Positions 15,517-24,502 are shown, numbered from the stretch's first letter. The stretch: 51,124 nt of DNA from Lachnospiraceae bacterium AC3007 (GCA_000621405.1 JHYK01000019.1:1-51124); one strand, 5' to 3'. Translations and numbers: made by a program. Notes: generated from the sequence alone by a model not told the origin.

Positions 15517-16605
15517 ATGAAAAGAAAGATAGTACTTGAAGACGGAAGCGTATATGAAGGATACGGCTTCGGAAGCGAAATGGACAGATTCGCCGAGCTC
15601 GTATTCAACACATCGATGGTCGGATATCAGGAGATCATCTCCGATCTTTCATACACCGATCAGGCTGTGGTGATGACATATCCCGAGATAGGCAACTACG
15701 GCATATGCAAAGATGATGACGAGTCTGACAGGCCCGGCATGGCAGGTCTCATCGTGCGCGGATACTGCAGTGAGCCTTCTAACTTCAGATGTGAAGAAGA
15801 GCTTGAAGAACTCATGAAAAGGTATGACATCGCCGGAGTATGCGGCGTGGATACGAGACAGATCACGCGGCACATAAGGGATCACGGAAGCATAAAAGCT
15901 CTTATAACGGATGCCTCGCGTGATACGGATGAAGCGGTAAAAGCCGTACAAAGCTGGATACCCCCGACCGATCAGGTAAGAAGGGCGAGCACGGGGAAAG
16001 CTTTTATTTATCAGGAGGGAAAGCAGGGAAGCCTTGATGATCCCATCGTCGTCATAGACTGCGGCATCAAGAAAAACATACTCCGGATGATGAAAAAGTG
16101 CGGCCTTCCTATAGTGGTAGTCCCCTGGGATACGGATGCGGATACGATCCTGTCATATAAGCCTGCCGGAGTCTTCATATCAAACGGTCCGGGTAATCCC
16201 GAGGACTGTATCCAAACAATACAGACAGTAAAGGAGCTTCGCGGCAGACAGCCCATATTCGGGATATGTCTCGGCCATCAGATATTAAGTCTTGCGTACG
16301 GAGCGAAGACATATAAGTTGAAATTCGGACACCGCGGCGGCAATCATCCCGTGAAGGATCTTAAGACCGGGAAGATAGAGATCACGTCACAGAACCATTC
16401 GTATGCAGTTGTCCCGGAGAGCCTTGAAGGCACAGGGCTTCGGATCACTCATGTGAATCTTCTTGATGATACGGTGGAAGGGCTTGAGTGCGAAGAAGAT
16501 ATGATGTTTTCCGTGCAGTATCATCCCGAGAGCGCTCCGGGACCATGCGACAGCGGATATCTTTTTGACAGGTTTTTCAGAAGTCTAGGATCATACGGCA
16601 GGTAG
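15517..16605 (+). CDS. carA: Carbamoyl phosphate synthase small subunit
   Basis: This 362-residue glutaminase subunit feeds ammonia to CarB for arginine and pyrimidine synthesis. It begins MKRKIVLEDGSVYEGYGFG, the usual CarA N-terminus, which argues for the ATG at 15517 (CGGAGG is 3 bases upstream, slightly close). In-frame TTG 15475 and ATG 15481, with another GGAGG at 15461, would add 12-14 residues and cannot be excluded. The C-terminal class I domain has the nucleophile loop GICLGHQIL and the catalytic QYHPESAPGP. The gene follows gltD after about 90 bases and precedes carB by 37 bases. Confidence 0.94.
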   Translation: MKRKIVLEDGSVYEGYGFGSEMDRFAELVFNTSMVGYQEIISDLSYTDQAVVMTYPEIGNYGICKDDDESDRPGMAGLIVRGYCSEPSNFRCEEELEELMKRYDIAGVCGVDTRQITRHIRDHGSIKALITDASRDTDEAVKAVQSWIPPTDQVRRASTGKAFIYQEGKQGSLDDPIVVIDCGIKKNILRMMKKCGLPIVVVPWDTDADTILSYKPAGVFISNGPGNPEDCIQTIQTVKELRGRQPIFGICLGHQILSLAYGAKTYKLKFGHRGGNHPVKDLKTGKIEITSQNHSYAVVPESLEGTGLRITHVNLLDDTVEGLECEEDMMFSVQYHPESAPGPCDSGYLFDRFFRSLGSYGR

Positions 16606-16642
16606 TTTTTATTTACAGTACACTGTCCCGGGGAGGAAGGGG

Positions 16643-19600
16643 ATGCCGAAAAGAACAGACATAAAAAAGATACTGGTGATCGGATCAGGACCTATAGTCA
16701 TAGGACAGGCAGCGGAGTTTGACTATGCCGGTACACAGGCGTGCCTTGCGCTCAGAGAAGAGGGCTACGAGGTGGTGCTGTGCAACTCCAATCCTGCGAC
16801 GATAATGACTGATGAAGTCATAGCCGACAAGGTCTATATGGAGCCGCTCACTTTGGAATTTATCGCAAAGATAATACGCATGGAGCGTCCCGATGCGATA
16901 CTTCCGGGCATCGGGGGACAGACAGGACTGAACCTGGCGGTAGCTCTTGAAAAAAAGGGAGTGCTCAAAGAGTGCGGAGTGATACTTCTCGGCACCAGAG
17001 TCGAGAGCATCGAGATGGCGGAAGACCGCGAACTCTTTAAGGAACTTTGCGAGAGGATAGGAGAGCCGATACTGCCGTCCGTTACTGCCGGATCGATGGA
17101 AGAGGGGCTTGCTGCGGCAGAACAGATCGGCTATCCGGTGGTCCTCCGTCCGGCGTATACGCTTGGCGGAACCGGAGGAGGCTTTGCGGATGATGAGGAA
17201 GAATTCAGACAGATAATGAAGAATGCGCTCGAACTTTCTCCGGTGCATCAGGTGCTCGTGGAGAAGAGCGTGAGGGGCTATAAAGAGATCGAATATGAGG
17301 TCATAAGAGACGCCAACGATACTGCGATAGCCGTCTGTAACATGGAAAATATAGACCCGGTGGGGATACACACCGGAGATTCAATAGTCGTCTGCCCTTC
17401 GCAGACGCTGACAAATAAGGACTATCAGATGCTAAGGAGCTCTGCCCTTAAGATCATAAGAGAACTGCAGGTGGAGGGCGGCTGCAATGTGCAGTTTGCT
17501 CTTAACCCGGATTCTTTTGACTATTATCTGATAGAGGTCAATCCCAGAGTATCAAGGTCTTCGGCTCTTGCATCAAAAGCGAGCGGTTATCCGATAGCAA
17601 GGGTGTCCGCCAAGATCGCTGCAGGGATGCACCTTGATGAGATAGAGCTTGCGAATACTCCGGCATCATTTGAACCTTCGATGGATTATGTCGTGACAAA
17701 GATGCCGAGATTTCCTTTCGATAAATTCACCGATGCCAACAACAGTCTCGGGACTCAGATGAAGGCGACAGGTGAAGTCATGAGCGTCGGACGGACGATC
17801 GAAGAGAGCCTCTTAAAGGCCATAAGAAGTCTTGAGGTAGGAGTGTTCCATCTTCATCTTGAAAAGTTTGATGATACAGATACAGAGGAACTTGAGGAGT
17901 ATATAAAAGAAGGAAGGGATGACAGGATATATGCCATCGCGGAGCTCCTTCGCCGGGGCACGGATGTATCTCTTATTTCCGGCATCACGGGTATAGACAG
18001 GTTCTTTATCTGCCGCTTCAAAAACATAATCGACATGGAGAAGAAGCTGTCTTCAGGTCCGCGCGATGATGAGATGCTGTACCGCGCAAAGAGGATGGGC
18101 TTTTCCGACAGGGAGATCGGAGTGCTGTGGAACAAGAGCGCGCATGAGATATTTGACATCAGGAAAAAACTGGGGATCATGCCGGTCTATAAGATGATAG
18201 ATACATGCGCTTCGGAATTCAGGTCATATGTGCCGTATTTTTATTCGACATATGAAGAGGAAAATGAATCGCAGGTCACGGATAACAGGAAGATCATCGT
18301 GCTCGGCTCAGGTCCCATAAGGATCGGGCAGGGCGTGGAATTTGATTACTCGACCGTGCATGCGGTGATGACGATAAAGCAGCTCGGATACGAGGCCATC
18401 ATCATCAACAACAATCCCGAGACAGTCTCGACGGATTACACCACGTCCGATAAGCTGTACTTTGAGCCGCTCTGCGTCGAGGATGTGGTGAATATAATCG
18501 AGATGGAGAAGCCCGAGGGCGTGATAGCGATCCTCGGAGGACAGACTGCGATCAACCTGGCAGAGCCGTTGCTTGAGTACGGAGTAAAGATAATCGGCAC
18601 GGACTGTGAAGCGATCGAGCGCGCCGAAGACAGGGATGCTTTTGAGAAGGTGCTTGAATCCCTGAAGATACCGCAGCCACAGGGCGTAGCTGTCACAAGC
18701 GTCGGGGACGGAGTTGAGGCCGCAGAGAAGATAGGCTATCCTGTGCTCGTGCGTCCAAGCTTCGTGCTCGGAGGAAGAGCAATGCAGATCGTATCAAAGG
18801 AAGAAGAGATGCGAAGATATCTGCAGACAGCTGTGGAGATAGATAAAGACAGACCCGTGCTCGTGGATAAGTATATAAAAGGAAAGGAGGTCGAAGTCGA
18901 TGCGGTATGCGACGGCGTGAATGTATTCGTGCCGGGTATAATGGAGCTCGTGGAAAGGACGGGAGTGCATTCCGGCGATTCCATAAGCGTGTATCCCCCG
19001 GTGTCGCTCAGTGACAATGTGAAGGGCACGATACTGGAGTATACTAAGAAGCTTGGTATCGGGATCGGTATAGTCGGTCTTTTCAATATCCAGTTCATTG
19101 TGGATCCGGATGATAAGGTCTATATCATAGAGGTCAATCCCAGGTCTTCGAGGACAGTGCCTTTTCTTTCCAAAGCGACAGGTTATCCGCTCGCCGATAT
19201 AGCAACGAAATGCATACTGGGCATCGGTCTGAAGGAGCAGGGGATCTTTGATATATATCCCGAAGAGAGGAAGCGGTGGTGCGTCAAAGTGCCTGCATTC
19301 TCGTTCTCGAAGCTCAAGGGAATGGACTCATATCTCTCACCCGAGATGAAGTCTACGGGAGAAGCGATAGGATATGATGAAAAGCTGCACAGGGCAATGT
19401 ATAAGGCTCTGGTCGCATCCGGGATAAAGCTTAAAAACTACGGTACCGTCATAGTCTCGCTTGCCGATGAAGACAAGATCGAAGGCATGCCGCTCATCAA
19501 GCGCTTTTACGATATGGGATTCAATATCGAAGCGACGACGCTTACCGGAGAATATCTGAAGAATTACGGAGTGCGCACGAGGATCAGAAAGAAGCTCAGC

Positions 19601-19822
19601 GAGGGCAGCGAAGAGATACTCGATGCGATCCGCTCGGGAAGCGTGGCATATGTCATCAACAGCCGCGCGGTACTGTCCGGCGTGCACTACGAGGACGGAG
19701 CCGCTATAAGGAGATGCGCCACGGAAAACAACGTGACTATATTTACATCCCTCGATACAGTAAGGGTATTGCTGGATGTGCTGGAAGAGCTTACTATAAA
19801 GGTGGCGACTATATTCAGCTGA
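16643..19822 (+). CDS. carB: Carbamoyl phosphate synthase large subunit
   Basis: This 1059-residue synthetase makes carbamoyl phosphate from bicarbonate, ATP and ammonia. It starts with the canonical MPKRTDIKKILVIGSGPI after a GGGGAGGAAGGGG site. The two ATP-grasp halves are both present: the second begins near residue 550 with KIIVLGSGPIRIGQGVEFDY, repeating the first. Both keep the VNPRxSRxx motif of the ATP site. The C-terminal MGS-like allosteric domain follows. Length is normal. The short type I-like glutamine synthetase starts 44 bases downstream. Confidence 0.97.
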   Translation: MPKRTDIKKILVIGSGPIVIGQAAEFDYAGTQACLALREEGYEVVLCNSNPATIMTDEVIADKVYMEPLTLEFIAKIIRMERPDAILPGIGGQTGLNLAVALEKKGVLKECGVILLGTRVESIEMAEDRELFKELCERIGEPILPSVTAGSMEEGLAAAEQIGYPVVLRPAYTLGGTGGGFADDEEEFRQIMKNALELSPVHQVLVEKSVRGYKEIEYEVIRDANDTAIAVCNMENIDPVGIHTGDSIVVCPSQTLTNKDYQMLRSSALKIIRELQVEGGCNVQFALNPDSFDYYLIEVNPRVSRSSALASKASGYPIARVSAKIAAGMHLDEIELANTPASFEPSMDYVVTKMPRFPFDKFTDANNSLGTQMKATGEVMSVGRTIEESLLKAIRSLEVGVFHLHLEKFDDTDTEELEEYIKEGRDDRIYAIAELLRRGTDVSLISGITGIDRFFICRFKNIIDMEKKLSSGPRDDEMLYRAKRMGFSDREIGVLWNKSAHEIFDIRKKLGIMPVYKMIDTCASEFRSYVPYFYSTYEEENESQVTDNRKIIVLGSGPIRIGQGVEFDYSTVHAVMTIKQLGYEAIIINNNPETVSTDYTTSDKLYFEPLCVEDVVNIIEMEKPEGVIAILGGQTAINLAEPLLEYGVKIIGTDCEAIERAEDRDAFEKVLESLKIPQPQGVAVTSVGDGVEAAEKIGYPVLVRPSFVLGGRAMQIVSKEEEMRRYLQTAVEIDKDRPVLVDKYIKGKEVEVDAVCDGVNVFVPGIMELVERTGVHSGDSISVYPPVSLSDNVKGTILEYTKKLGIGIGIVGLFNIQFIVDPDDKVYIIEVNPRSSRTVPFLSKATGYPLADIATKCILGIGLKEQGIFDIYPEERKRWCVKVPAFSFSKLKGMDSYLSPEMKSTGEAIGYDEKLHRAMYKALVASGIKLKNYGTVIVSLADEDKIEGMPLIKRFYDMGFNIEATTLTGEYLKNYGVRTRIRKKLSEGSEEILDAIRSGSVAYVINSRAVLSGVHYEDGAAIRRCATENNVTIFTSLDTVRVLLDVLEELTIKVATIFS

Positions 19823-19866
19823 AGCGCCTTTTTGAAAAAGATCTGAAAGATCACAAGGAGGATCAT

Positions 19867-21042
19867 ATGGATTACACAGTCGATGAAGTAATGAAATATA
19901 TAGAGGAGGAAGACGTCAAATTCATACGTCTTGCTTTTCGTGATGCATACGGTATACAGAAGAATATCTCCGTGATGCCGGAGGAAGTAAAAGAAGCTTT
20001 TGATCACGGTGCGCCGATAAACGTTAAGGATATAGCGGGCTTCGCGGACTGTCCGTACGGATCGCTGTATCTGAGACCGGATCCTGATACCATGTCGATA
20101 CTTCCCTGGAGACCGGATACCGGAAGGGTGATGAGGCTTTTCTGCGATCTGTATGCGCCTGACGGACAGGTGTATGGATCGGATACCAGAGTCATCCTCA
20201 AGAATGCCATAGCGCATGCAAAGGAGAAGGGGATAGAATTCCGGTTCGGAAGCGAGAATGAGTTTTATCTTTTCATAAAGGATGATGAGGGAAGACCCAC
20301 AAAGATCCCGTATGATTCTGCAGGTTATCTGGATATCGCGCCTGCGGACAAATGCGAGAATATAAGGCGCGAGATCAATCTCACGATCGAGAGGATGGGA
20401 CTTACTCCGATGAGATCCCATCATGAGAGAGGACCCGGCCAGAACGAGATCGATTTCAGACACAGCAAGCCATTAAAGGCCGCCGACCAGATGACGACAT
20501 TCAAGATGGTCGTAAGTACGATAGCTGACAGATACGGACTGGTGGCTGATTTCTCACCCGTCCCTCTTCCGGGAGGACCGGGCAACGGATATCACATCAA
20601 TGTATTTGCAACTGACGGCAGCGGACAGGATTTCGTTAAATATGCTGCTGCAGGCATCATGGAAAAGATAAGCGATATCACCGTATTTCTTAACCCCACA
20701 AATGCATCGTACATGAGGCTCGGAGACAATTACGCATCCGACAAGATCAGATGGTCCGGGGAAAGCGAGACAGAGCTTATGTACATAGATACATCCCGCG
20801 GACAGACAAGCGTAAAGCTCCGCTCACCGGATGCTTCGGGCAATCCCTATCTGGTATATGCGCTCCTCATACACGCCGGCCTTCTCGGAATAGAGAAAAA
20901 GCTCGTGCTCCCCGAAGAGATGGAAGATGGCAAGGGCATACTTCCCGCTTCGATCAAGGAGGCAGGAAAGATCGCATCCGGAAGTGATTTTGTGAAGAGC
21001 ATAGTCCCCGAAGAGATAATAAAAGAATACGTAAGGAGCTGA
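19867..21042 (+). CDS. glnA: Short type I-like glutamine synthetase
   Basis: This 391-residue member of the glutamine synthetase family has a beta-grasp N-terminal domain (YGIQKNISV), followed by the catalytic barrel with the acidic metal ligands in GSENEFYLF and GPGQNEIDF. It also has GNGYHINV, the NPTNASYMRL segment and the substrate Arg in VKLRSPDASGNPYL. It is about 50 residues shorter than usual type I enzymes (about 440), mainly through a trimmed C-terminal part. AAGGAGG 5 bases upstream of ATG 19867 decides the start. It lies between carB and the ANTAR regulator. True glutamine synthesis is likely, but a related gamma-glutamyl-amine ligase or regulatory role is possible given the second enzyme (GlnN) in the same locus. 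Confidence 0.85.
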   Translation: MDYTVDEVMKYIEEEDVKFIRLAFRDAYGIQKNISVMPEEVKEAFDHGAPINVKDIAGFADCPYGSLYLRPDPDTMSILPWRPDTGRVMRLFCDLYAPDGQVYGSDTRVILKNAIAHAKEKGIEFRFGSENEFYLFIKDDEGRPTKIPYDSAGYLDIAPADKCENIRREINLTIERMGLTPMRSHHERGPGQNEIDFRHSKPLKAADQMTTFKMVVSTIADRYGLVADFSPVPLPGGPGNGYHINVFATDGSGQDFVKYAAAGIMEKISDITVFLNPTNASYMRLGDNYASDKIRWSGESETELMYIDTSRGQTSVKLRSPDASGNPYLVYALLIHAGLLGIEKKLVLPEEMEDGKGILPASIKEAGKIASGSDFVKSIVPEEIIKEYVRS

Positions 21043-21052
21043 GGAAGCGCTG

Positions 21053-21631
21053 ATGCCGAAAAGCATTGACACGCAGCATTCCATATTGATAGTGTCCTCT
21101 TCCGGGCAGTTTGATGCGATCGTGAGCCGGTCGCTCACCGGATATATCTCAAAGGATATCTGTAAGAGCGCCGCGATAGCGAGGCGTTTTGTACTCGAGC
21201 GCTATTATGATCTCGTCGTGATCAATGCGCCCCTTCCGGACGAAAACGGAGAAGACCTCGCAATGGACGTATCGGAAAACTGCAATGCATCCATACTGCT
21301 GGTCACTCCGCAGGACGTGGCCGATGCCGCCATGGAGAGACTGTCCGATCACGGGATCATGATCGTGCCGAAGCCTGCGCCCGGAGGGCGGATAGACAAG
21401 GCGATCAGGTTTTTATTTTCCATACAGGACAGGATACATGCCATAGAAAGAAAAAGGCAGGCTGCGGAAGAAAAGATCGAGGAGCTCAGGATCGTGAGCA
21501 AGGCGAAGATACTGCTCGTGGAAAAGAAGAAGATGACGGAGGATGAAGCGCACCGCTATATCGGGAAGCAGGCAATGGATAGGGGAGTGTCCAGAAGAAG
21601 GATAGCGGAGAGGATACTCGATGATCTGTAA
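21053..21631 (+). CDS. ANTAR-domain antiterminator with a degenerate receiver
   Basis: This 192-residue protein has a response-regulator-like fold at residues 1-125, a helical linker, and a C-terminal ANTAR domain (about 136-190, ending in the GVSRRRIAERIL helix). ANTAR domains bind paired RNA hairpins and block transcription termination. The receiver seems unable to be phosphorylated: the position of the phospho-acceptor Asp in YYDLVVINAP is Asn58, and the acidic pair near the N-terminus is missing, although the KP turn (IVPKP) remains. It starts 10 bases after glnA and is probably co-transcribed. Related ANTAR proteins control nitrogen or glutamine genes in Firmicutes. The glnN, amt and asnB leaders in this window carry terminators it could regulate (inference). 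A ligand- or partner-controlled switch is more likely than a two-component system. Confidence 0.85.
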   Translation: MPKSIDTQHSILIVSSSGQFDAIVSRSLTGYISKDICKSAAIARRFVLERYYDLVVINAPLPDENGEDLAMDVSENCNASILLVTPQDVADAAMERLSDHGIMIVPKPAPGGRIDKAIRFLFSIQDRIHAIERKRQAAEEKIEELRIVSKAKILLVEKKKMTEDEAHRYIGKQAMDRGVSRRRIAERILDDL

Positions 21632-21820
21632 GAACCATCCCCGTTGACTTCCCGCCTTGCGAAAACCGGCCCAAAAAGTTAGAATTCTGTTTGTTAAAGA
21701 ATTTCTGCCAGGATCGATGTCTGCTTCGTATATATAGATGAGCGGGCAAACCGCGGTATTTTGATGAAGGCAGGATAAGACCGAAGGAGCAGGCGTTCCG
21801 GGGTATAAGGAGGAAGGACA
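21632..21820 (+). other. Intergenic gap between the nitrogen block and the peptide locus
   Basis: 189 bases without a gene. It contains a TATATA at 21729-21734 that could be a -10 box, but no matching -35 is seen. No clear terminator for the ANTAR gene is visible. AAGGAGGAAGG directly precedes the next ATG. The gap marks the left edge of the peptide gene cluster. Confidence 0.4.
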
Positions 21821-22069
21821 ATGGCTGATATGAGTAAGTTAAACAAGATCAATGACGAAGATCTTGAAGGGGTAGCAGGAGGAGTGATGATCGACAAGGG
21901 CTTCCTGGACAAGACGCCCGTAAATAAAAACGAGAAGGCCGGGGTCGTAACGGCTGAGAAGGACGATAACATGGATGGTGAGATAAAGCTTTTATCGGGA
22001 CAGACAAAGAGCGGAGGGAAGGCCGGCTTAGGTTCGATCCTCTCCCGCAAACCTGTCCAGAGAGCCTGA
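21821..22069 (+). CDS. Double-glycine leader peptide (82 residues, no Cys)
   Basis: This is a small secreted-peptide candidate. The leader contains INDEDLEGVAGG with the Gly-Gly cut site at residues 20-21, and leaves a mature peptide of 61 residues rich in Lys, Gly and Asp. It has no Cys, so it cannot be a thioether substrate like its Nif11 neighbours. Its leader is of the short bacteriocin type rather than the long helical Nif11 type. The ribosome binding site is strong (AAGGAGGAAGG). A stable terminator follows at 22103, so it is a one-gene transcript just before the Nif11 operon. It could use the C39 exporter at 27032 (inference). It may be a bacteriocin-like, signalling or helper peptide. 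Confidence 0.6.
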   Translation: MADMSKLNKINDEDLEGVAGGVMIDKGFLDKTPVNKNEKAGVVTAEKDDNMDGEIKLLSGQTKSGGKAGLGSILSRKPVQRA

Positions 22070-22102
22070 AGCCGGTGCGGCAATATAATAAATGAGAGAA
22101 GC

Positions 22103-22136
22103 GGCAGGTCCTGAGTATTCGGGACCTGCCTGTTTG
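22103..22136 (+). terminator. Terminator after the double-glycine peptide gene
   Basis: GGCAGGTCC (22103-22111) pairs with GGACCTGCC (22122-22130) around a 10-base loop, followed by the weak T-rich stretch TGTTTGT. It separates the peptide gene from the SPASM-like gene. Confidence 0.75.
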
Positions 22137-22161
22137 TAAGAGAAATGATCACAACAGTCAT

Positions 22162-23820
22162 ATGGAAATAAAAGAGCTTACAGTCGACAAATGGATCGAT
22201 CATCTGAAAAAACATCCTGTCCCGGAGCTGATGGATGAAGAATGTGTGTCGGCCCTTGAAAATGTGAGGGCAGAGTACGGCAGCACGGTCAGCCACGGCG
22301 CAGGACTTGAGGTGAGACTTTCTGAAGAGGCAAGATATGTTGACTATATAATGAACATCGATACCAAAGAGATCCCGCATGCTGAAAGCCTCTGGTACGA
22401 GCTTGATTACGCGGCTTTCAGGGATGCCAAAAAGGAGATCATACCCTGTCTTTTTGTAAATGTCTCCCCCGATGAAGACGGGAGCTACAAAAGGATCAGG
22501 GATGAGATGTTTCCTGTCATGATGGGTGAGCAGAGGACGGAGCTTTTGAAGAAGGCTTTCGATGATGTGGTATCAAGGTTTCCAAAGGGCGCACATATCA
22601 AGCAGGTGGGCTCCATGTCCAGCCGAGGAGAGCTAGATATCATGAGGCTTGTCATAGCCTTTCCCTCATGGGAGATGATCCCGGAGGGACTGTCCCGGAT
22701 CGGCTGGCCGGGTGATCCAAAGGCTTTGCAGGAAGCCCTTGCGCCCTGGAGGGAGACCGGCATGGCAGCCGTCAATATAGACCTTGGCGAAAACGGCGTA
22801 TTGCCAAAGATCGGCATGGAGACATCCTCCCGGTGGAGGCAGCCCATCCTCGTGGACAAATTCATCGACCGCCTTGAAACCGCGGGCCTTTGCATTCCAT
22901 CAAAGGGTCAGGCATTGAGGCGATGGATACGCCTGCGTCCTCAGGGTGACCCCTTCATCCAGACTCTCATCGCATATTTCAAGCTTGCATACAAAGACGG
23001 CAGGATAACAGAGGCAAAGGCCTATCTGGAGCAGTCGCCCTACATCCATCACCACTATTTTGAAGGCTACGAATCTCCTGTAAGGCTTGATGTGAGGCTT
23101 GCCGACGGCACAAAAGAGATTCCGTACGAAAAAGCCGCTTCCCTCATAACAAAGGCGGCGGAAAACGGAGTTACAACCCTGCATCTGTACGGATCGCATA
23201 ATAAAAACCTCCTGCAAAAGGTCATGCGGCTTTGCGATGAAAAAAAGATCGCTGCAAAGATCGTGATACCGGATCCGGAGGATTCGGACCCTCAGTTCAA
23301 TATGAACACCTTGGTAAAATGGGAACTGGAAAACGGCAATATTGAAGAGCTTTCAAGAACTGCAAAAAAAGCCGAGGAACTTGGGATAAAGGAATTTACC
23401 ATATGTTCGGGCGAACCCTGCAGCAGGGAGGAACTTGAAAGGGCAGCCGGTTTTGTCGAAGAGTGGCAGCGGGATGAAAAACACGAAATGAGCGTTGCTG
23501 CGGATCCCTGCTTTTCGCAGCTGAAGGCTTTCATGGGAGGAGAGGATCCAAAGCAAAATCCCAACAGAGGGATAGAAAGCGGCTGCATGGCAGGAAGAGC
23601 GTTTTTTGCGGTCCGCCCGGACGGAAGCTTCACGCCCTGCCTGAAGTCAGAGAAAAAAGGTGTCAAAAATAAAACCATAAAGGTTTACTGGGAAGAACTG
23701 GCAGCAGACCTCCCTGACAGCCACACGGATTCCTGCGAGGGCTGTCATTACAGAAGACGCTGTCGTCCCTGCCCGGCAAAAAAAGAATGGACCGGGTCCT
23801 GTCCCCTTCGTATAATATGA
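22162..23820 (+). CDS. SPASM-like RiPP protein lacking the radical SAM cluster motif
   Basis: This 552-residue protein opens the Nif11 peptide locus. The N-terminal half (about 50-290) is a domain I cannot name; it includes the stretch IRLRPQGDPFIQTLIAYFKL. From about 305 to 470 there are alternating strands and helices like a half-barrel of a radical SAM domain (TLHLYGSHNKNLLQKVMRLC, then IKEFTICSGEP). The CxxxCxxC motif expected at its start is absent; the residues there read VRLDVRLADG. The C-terminus keeps a SPASM-like auxiliary cluster set: C475, C493, C525, C528, C534, C537 and C547. It resembles maturases paired with Nif11 peptides but probably cannot cleave S-adenosylmethionine. It may be a recognition or scaffold partner of the true enzyme at 24755. 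No strong ribosome binding site precedes the ATG at 22162, so the start is less sure. Confidence 0.6.
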   Translation: MEIKELTVDKWIDHLKKHPVPELMDEECVSALENVRAEYGSTVSHGAGLEVRLSEEARYVDYIMNIDTKEIPHAESLWYELDYAAFRDAKKEIIPCLFVNVSPDEDGSYKRIRDEMFPVMMGEQRTELLKKAFDDVVSRFPKGAHIKQVGSMSSRGELDIMRLVIAFPSWEMIPEGLSRIGWPGDPKALQEALAPWRETGMAAVNIDLGENGVLPKIGMETSSRWRQPILVDKFIDRLETAGLCIPSKGQALRRWIRLRPQGDPFIQTLIAYFKLAYKDGRITEAKAYLEQSPYIHHHYFEGYESPVRLDVRLADGTKEIPYEKAASLITKAAENGVTTLHLYGSHNKNLLQKVMRLCDEKKIAAKIVIPDPEDSDPQFNMNTLVKWELENGNIEELSRTAKKAEELGIKEFTICSGEPCSREELERAAGFVEEWQRDEKHEMSVAADPCFSQLKAFMGGEDPKQNPNRGIESGCMAGRAFFAVRPDGSFTPCLKSEKKGVKNKTIKVYWEELAADLPDSHTDSCEGCHYRRRCRPCPAKKEWTGSCPLRII

Positions 23821-23944
23821 TTAAAGAGCCAAAAGTAATTGTCACCACACAAGCTTGCTTGTGGTGGGGACAAGGACTTTGGGCGTCCGAATCATAATAA
23901 ATTAAGGGTAATTTTTTGATATTATTTACAGAAAGGAACACGGT
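23821..23944 (+). promoter_or_regulatory. Gap before the Nif11 precursors: hairpin and possible promoter
   Basis: A snap-back hairpin (23845-23867, CCACACAAG with CTTGTGGTGG, one bulge, 4-base loop) has no T-run. An AT-rich stretch follows, with TATTAT at 23920-23925 as a possible -10 box and no good -35. AAAGGAA precedes the first Nif11 start. Confidence 0.4.
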
Positions 23945-24181
23945 ATGGGAATCAACAAAAACGAACTGACAGCAGAACAGATCAGAAAAGCGATGGAATG
24001 CGAGACTGCTGAGGAACTGATGGAATTTGCAAAGTCCGAAGGCTTTGAGATCACACAGGAAGAGGCAGAAGCCTATCTTGAAGAGTTGTCTGTTATTGAG
24101 CTTGACAAAGAAGACCTGGACAGGGTTGCCGGAGGGGGATGCTACTCGGTAGGTAAAAAAAGTGAAACGTGGTATAAATAA
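23945..24181 (+). CDS. Nif11-leader RiPP precursor 1
   Basis: This is a 78-residue precursor. Residues 1-64 form a Nif11-type helical leader (MGINKNELTAEQIRKAMEC..., then IELDKEDLDRVAGG) ending in the Gly-Gly cut site at 63-64. The core is only 14 residues, GCYSVGKKSETWYK, with one Cys. The leader is nearly identical to those of the next two genes, while the core differs completely. Nif11 leaders direct peptides to modifying enzymes and to C39-type exporters. It has AAAGGAA upstream and is the first of three tandem copies ahead of the radical SAM gene. Only one Cys is available for thioether formation, so another modification or none is possible. Confidence 0.85.
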   Translation: MGINKNELTAEQIRKAMECETAEELMEFAKSEGFEITQEEAEAYLEELSVIELDKEDLDRVAGGGCYSVGKKSETWYK

Positions 24182-24213
24182 ACACAGTATCATAGAGAAA
24201 AAAAGGAGGAAAA

Positions 24214-24462
24214 ATGGGAATCAACAAAAACGAACTGACAGGAGAGCAGATCAGAAAAGCGATGGAATGCGAAGACGCTAAAGAACTGATGGCATTTGCA
24301 AAAAGCGAAGGAATGGATATCACAGAGGAAGAGGCGGAAGCCTATCTTGATGAGCTGTCCTGCATTGAGCTTGACAAGGAAACCCTGGACAAAGTTGCCG
24401 GAGGCTACAACATATGTGAAAACTACGGCCAAGCTTGTCCAAGCTATATCAATGTCGGATAA
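24214..24462 (+). CDS. Nif11-leader RiPP precursor 2
   Basis: This is an 82-residue precursor. The 64-residue leader matches precursors 1 and 3 almost throughout, ends VAGG, and carries an extra Cys at position 50. The core is YNICENYGQACPSYINVG (18 residues) with two Cys at core positions 4 and 11, plus Tyr and Asn residues. AAGGAGGAAAA precedes the ATG. The 32-base spacer from gene 1 resembles the spacer to gene 3, so each duplication included the ribosome binding site. It is probably modified by the radical SAM enzyme at 24755 and exported by the ABC proteins downstream (inference). Confidence 0.87.
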   Translation: MGINKNELTGEQIRKAMECEDAKELMAFAKSEGMDITEEEAEAYLDELSCIELDKETLDKVAGGYNICENYGQACPSYINVG

Positions 24463-24502
24463 CGCCTTGAAAACACGGTATCTGGGAGAAAAAAGGGGGA
24501 AA

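Noticed and set aside
24406-24459. NYG in core 2 as a splicease (tyramine excision) site
   Set aside because: The usual context of known splicease substrates is not evident, and the enzyme here does not lie with the partner typical of those clusters.
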